A stretch of DNA of 64,000 nt from positions 174,117,024 through 174,181,023 of the forward strand of contig JBAIZL010000002.1 of assembly GCA_036971475.1 (NCBI GenBank), read 5' to 3'. Under the pieces are notes generated by a model that saw only the letters and a program-made list of their open reading frames with translations, did not search any database and was not told the origin of the DNA. Below are positions 62,401 through 64,000 of this stretch, piece after piece. The stretch comes from Prosapia bicincta (Eukaryota; Arthropoda; Insecta; Hemiptera; Cercopidae). A program made the position numbers and the translations under genes. Within the stretch, counting starts at the first letter, position 1. Every line of letters begins with the position of its first letter.

Positions 62401-64000
62401 AATATACTAGCCCTACACACTACAACCTATGTACTCGTCCTACACACTACAACTTACATACTAGTCCTACACACTACAAATTATGTTCTAGTCCTACACA
62501 CTACAACTTACATACTAGCTCTTCACACTACACTTATATACTAGTCCTACACTCTTCTACTTTTATACTGGTCCTACCCACTACAATCTATACATTAGCA
62601 CTACCCACTACCATCTATACACTAGCACTAACCTACTTCAATCTATTTACTAGTTCTACACACTACAACCCATATACTAGTCCTACACAGTACAATTATA
62701 TACTAGTAGTACACACTACAACTTATATACTAGTCCTACACGCTACAACCTATTTACTAGTCCTACACGCTACATTTTATATACTAGTCCTACTCACTAC
62801 AAACTATATTTTAGCACTTTCCACTACCATCTATATACTAGCACTACCCACTACAATCAATATACTATTTCCACACAATACATCTTATATCCTAGCACTA
62901 CGCGCTACGACCTATATACTAGTCCTACACACTACAACTTATATACTAGTCCTAACCCCTACAATCTATATATAACCACTACCCACTACAACCTATATAC
63001 TAACACTACACACTACAACTTCATTATTACTGTTCCTACACACTACAACTTATATACTAGTCCTACCCACCACAATCTATATATTAGCACTACCCACTAC
63101 AATCTATATACTAGCACTACACACTACAAATTATATACTAACGGTACACACTACATCTTATATACTAATCCTACACACCAAACTTATATACTACTCCTAC
63201 ACACTATATCATATATACTAGGACTACCAACTAAAACTTATAAACTAGTCCTACACACTACACGTATATTCTATTCCTACACAATATAGCTTATATACTA
63301 GCACTACCCACTACAACTTATATACTAGTCCTACACACTACAACTTATATACTAGTCCTACCCACTATAATATATATAAGATAGCACTACACACTACAAT
63401 CTATATACAAGCACTACCCACTACAATACATACACTAGCACTACACACCACATCTTATATACTAGTCCTACACGCTACATTTTATATACTAGTCCTACAC
63501 ACTACAACCTTTATACTAGTCCTACACACTACACATTATATACTAGTCGTACCCACTACGACCTATATACTAGCACTACACACTACAACCTATATACAAG
63601 CACTAAACACTACAACTTATATGCTAGTCCTACACACTACACTTACATACTAGTCCTACACACTACAACTTATTTACTATTCCTACACACTACAACTTAT
63701 ATACTAGTCCTACCCACTACAACGTATATACTAGTCCTACACACTACAACCTATATATATGTCCTACACACTACAACCTATATATATGTCCTACACACTA
63801 CAACTTAAATACTAGTCCTACACACAACAACGTACATACTAGTCCTACACACTACAACCCATATACTAGTCTTACACACTACAACTTACATACTAATCCT
63901 ACACACTACAACCTATATACTAGTCCTACACACTACAACTTATATACTAGTCCTACACACTACAACCTATATACTAGTCTTACACACTACAACCTATATA
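59465..64000 (+). repeat. 27-bp satellite array, third block, runs off the window
   Basis: Copy of 44,835-49,370. The array is still continuing at the last base, so its true length is unknown. Confidence 0.95.

Larger units (their letters stand above)
49950..64000 (+). repeat. 14,630-bp tandem duplication, copy B (cut by the window end)
   Basis: The repeat of 35,320 onward continues to the last base of the window (14,051 of 14,630 bp). Differences I noticed are C/T at 41672 versus 56302 and C/G at 38325 versus 52955. Divergence is therefore very low. Confidence 0.95.

Overview
The window looks like a repeat-rich, AT-rich stretch of an invertebrate animal genome, probably an arthropod. It has no bacterial-style gene packing and no intact host gene that I can recognise. 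Almost everything identifiable is a mobile element, a virus-like element or satellite DNA. I cannot name the species from sequence alone.

Left part (1-5.9 kb): unassigned DNA, then a decayed 2.9-kb piggyBac transposon (2181-5061). It keeps perfect 17-bp terminal inverted repeats and TTAA target duplications, but its transposase is broken and has lost one catalytic Asp. A 155-bp tandem duplication follows.

Centre (5,962-26,425): one complete 20.5-kb Polinton/Maverick (adintovirus-like) element. It begins AGTAGTATAGGG, ends with the inverse of this, and is flanked by the 6-bp duplication GCCTTG. Genes on its left part read rightward: an unrecognised broken ORF, a small intact ORF, an exonuclease-like ORF, the integrase C-terminus with chromodomain, the packaging ATPase, a coiled-coil/conserved-domain protein, a small fibre-like protein, the remnant of the adenain-type protease, penton, a small ORF, the major capsid protein and a BIR (inhibitor-of-apoptosis) protein. 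Genes on its right part read leftward: a matrix metalloproteinase, dUTPase, an acidic unknown protein and protein-primed DNA polymerase B. The two sets converge at about 17.8-18.1 kb. Replication (pPolB, dUTPase), virion (MCP, penton, protease, ATPase) and host-interaction (BIR, MMP) modules are all recognisable. Most genes carry stops or frameshifts, so this is a dead, fairly recent provirus-like copy. A Penelope-like retroelement (12,013-14,959, minus strand) sits in the protease gene. Each of its two 220-bp pLTR-like direct repeats carries a predicted hammerhead ribozyme.

Right flank (26.4-31.4 kb): AT-rich DNA with no recognisable gene, a (TA)28 microsatellite and a few isolated satellite monomers near 29.3 kb.

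Right half (31.4-64 kb): a large satellite with a 26-27-bp monomer in one orientation. It shows local higher-order repeats and is interrupted by a 3.2-kb unique spacer containing a 265-bp foldback element. The block 35,320-49,949, including the spacer, is repeated immediately as 49,950-64,000 (period 14,630 bp). I saw only two substitutions in the lines I compared, so it is either a very recent tandem duplication or an assembly artefact. The many apparent ORFs in the satellite follow from the 27-bp (9-codon) period and are not genes.
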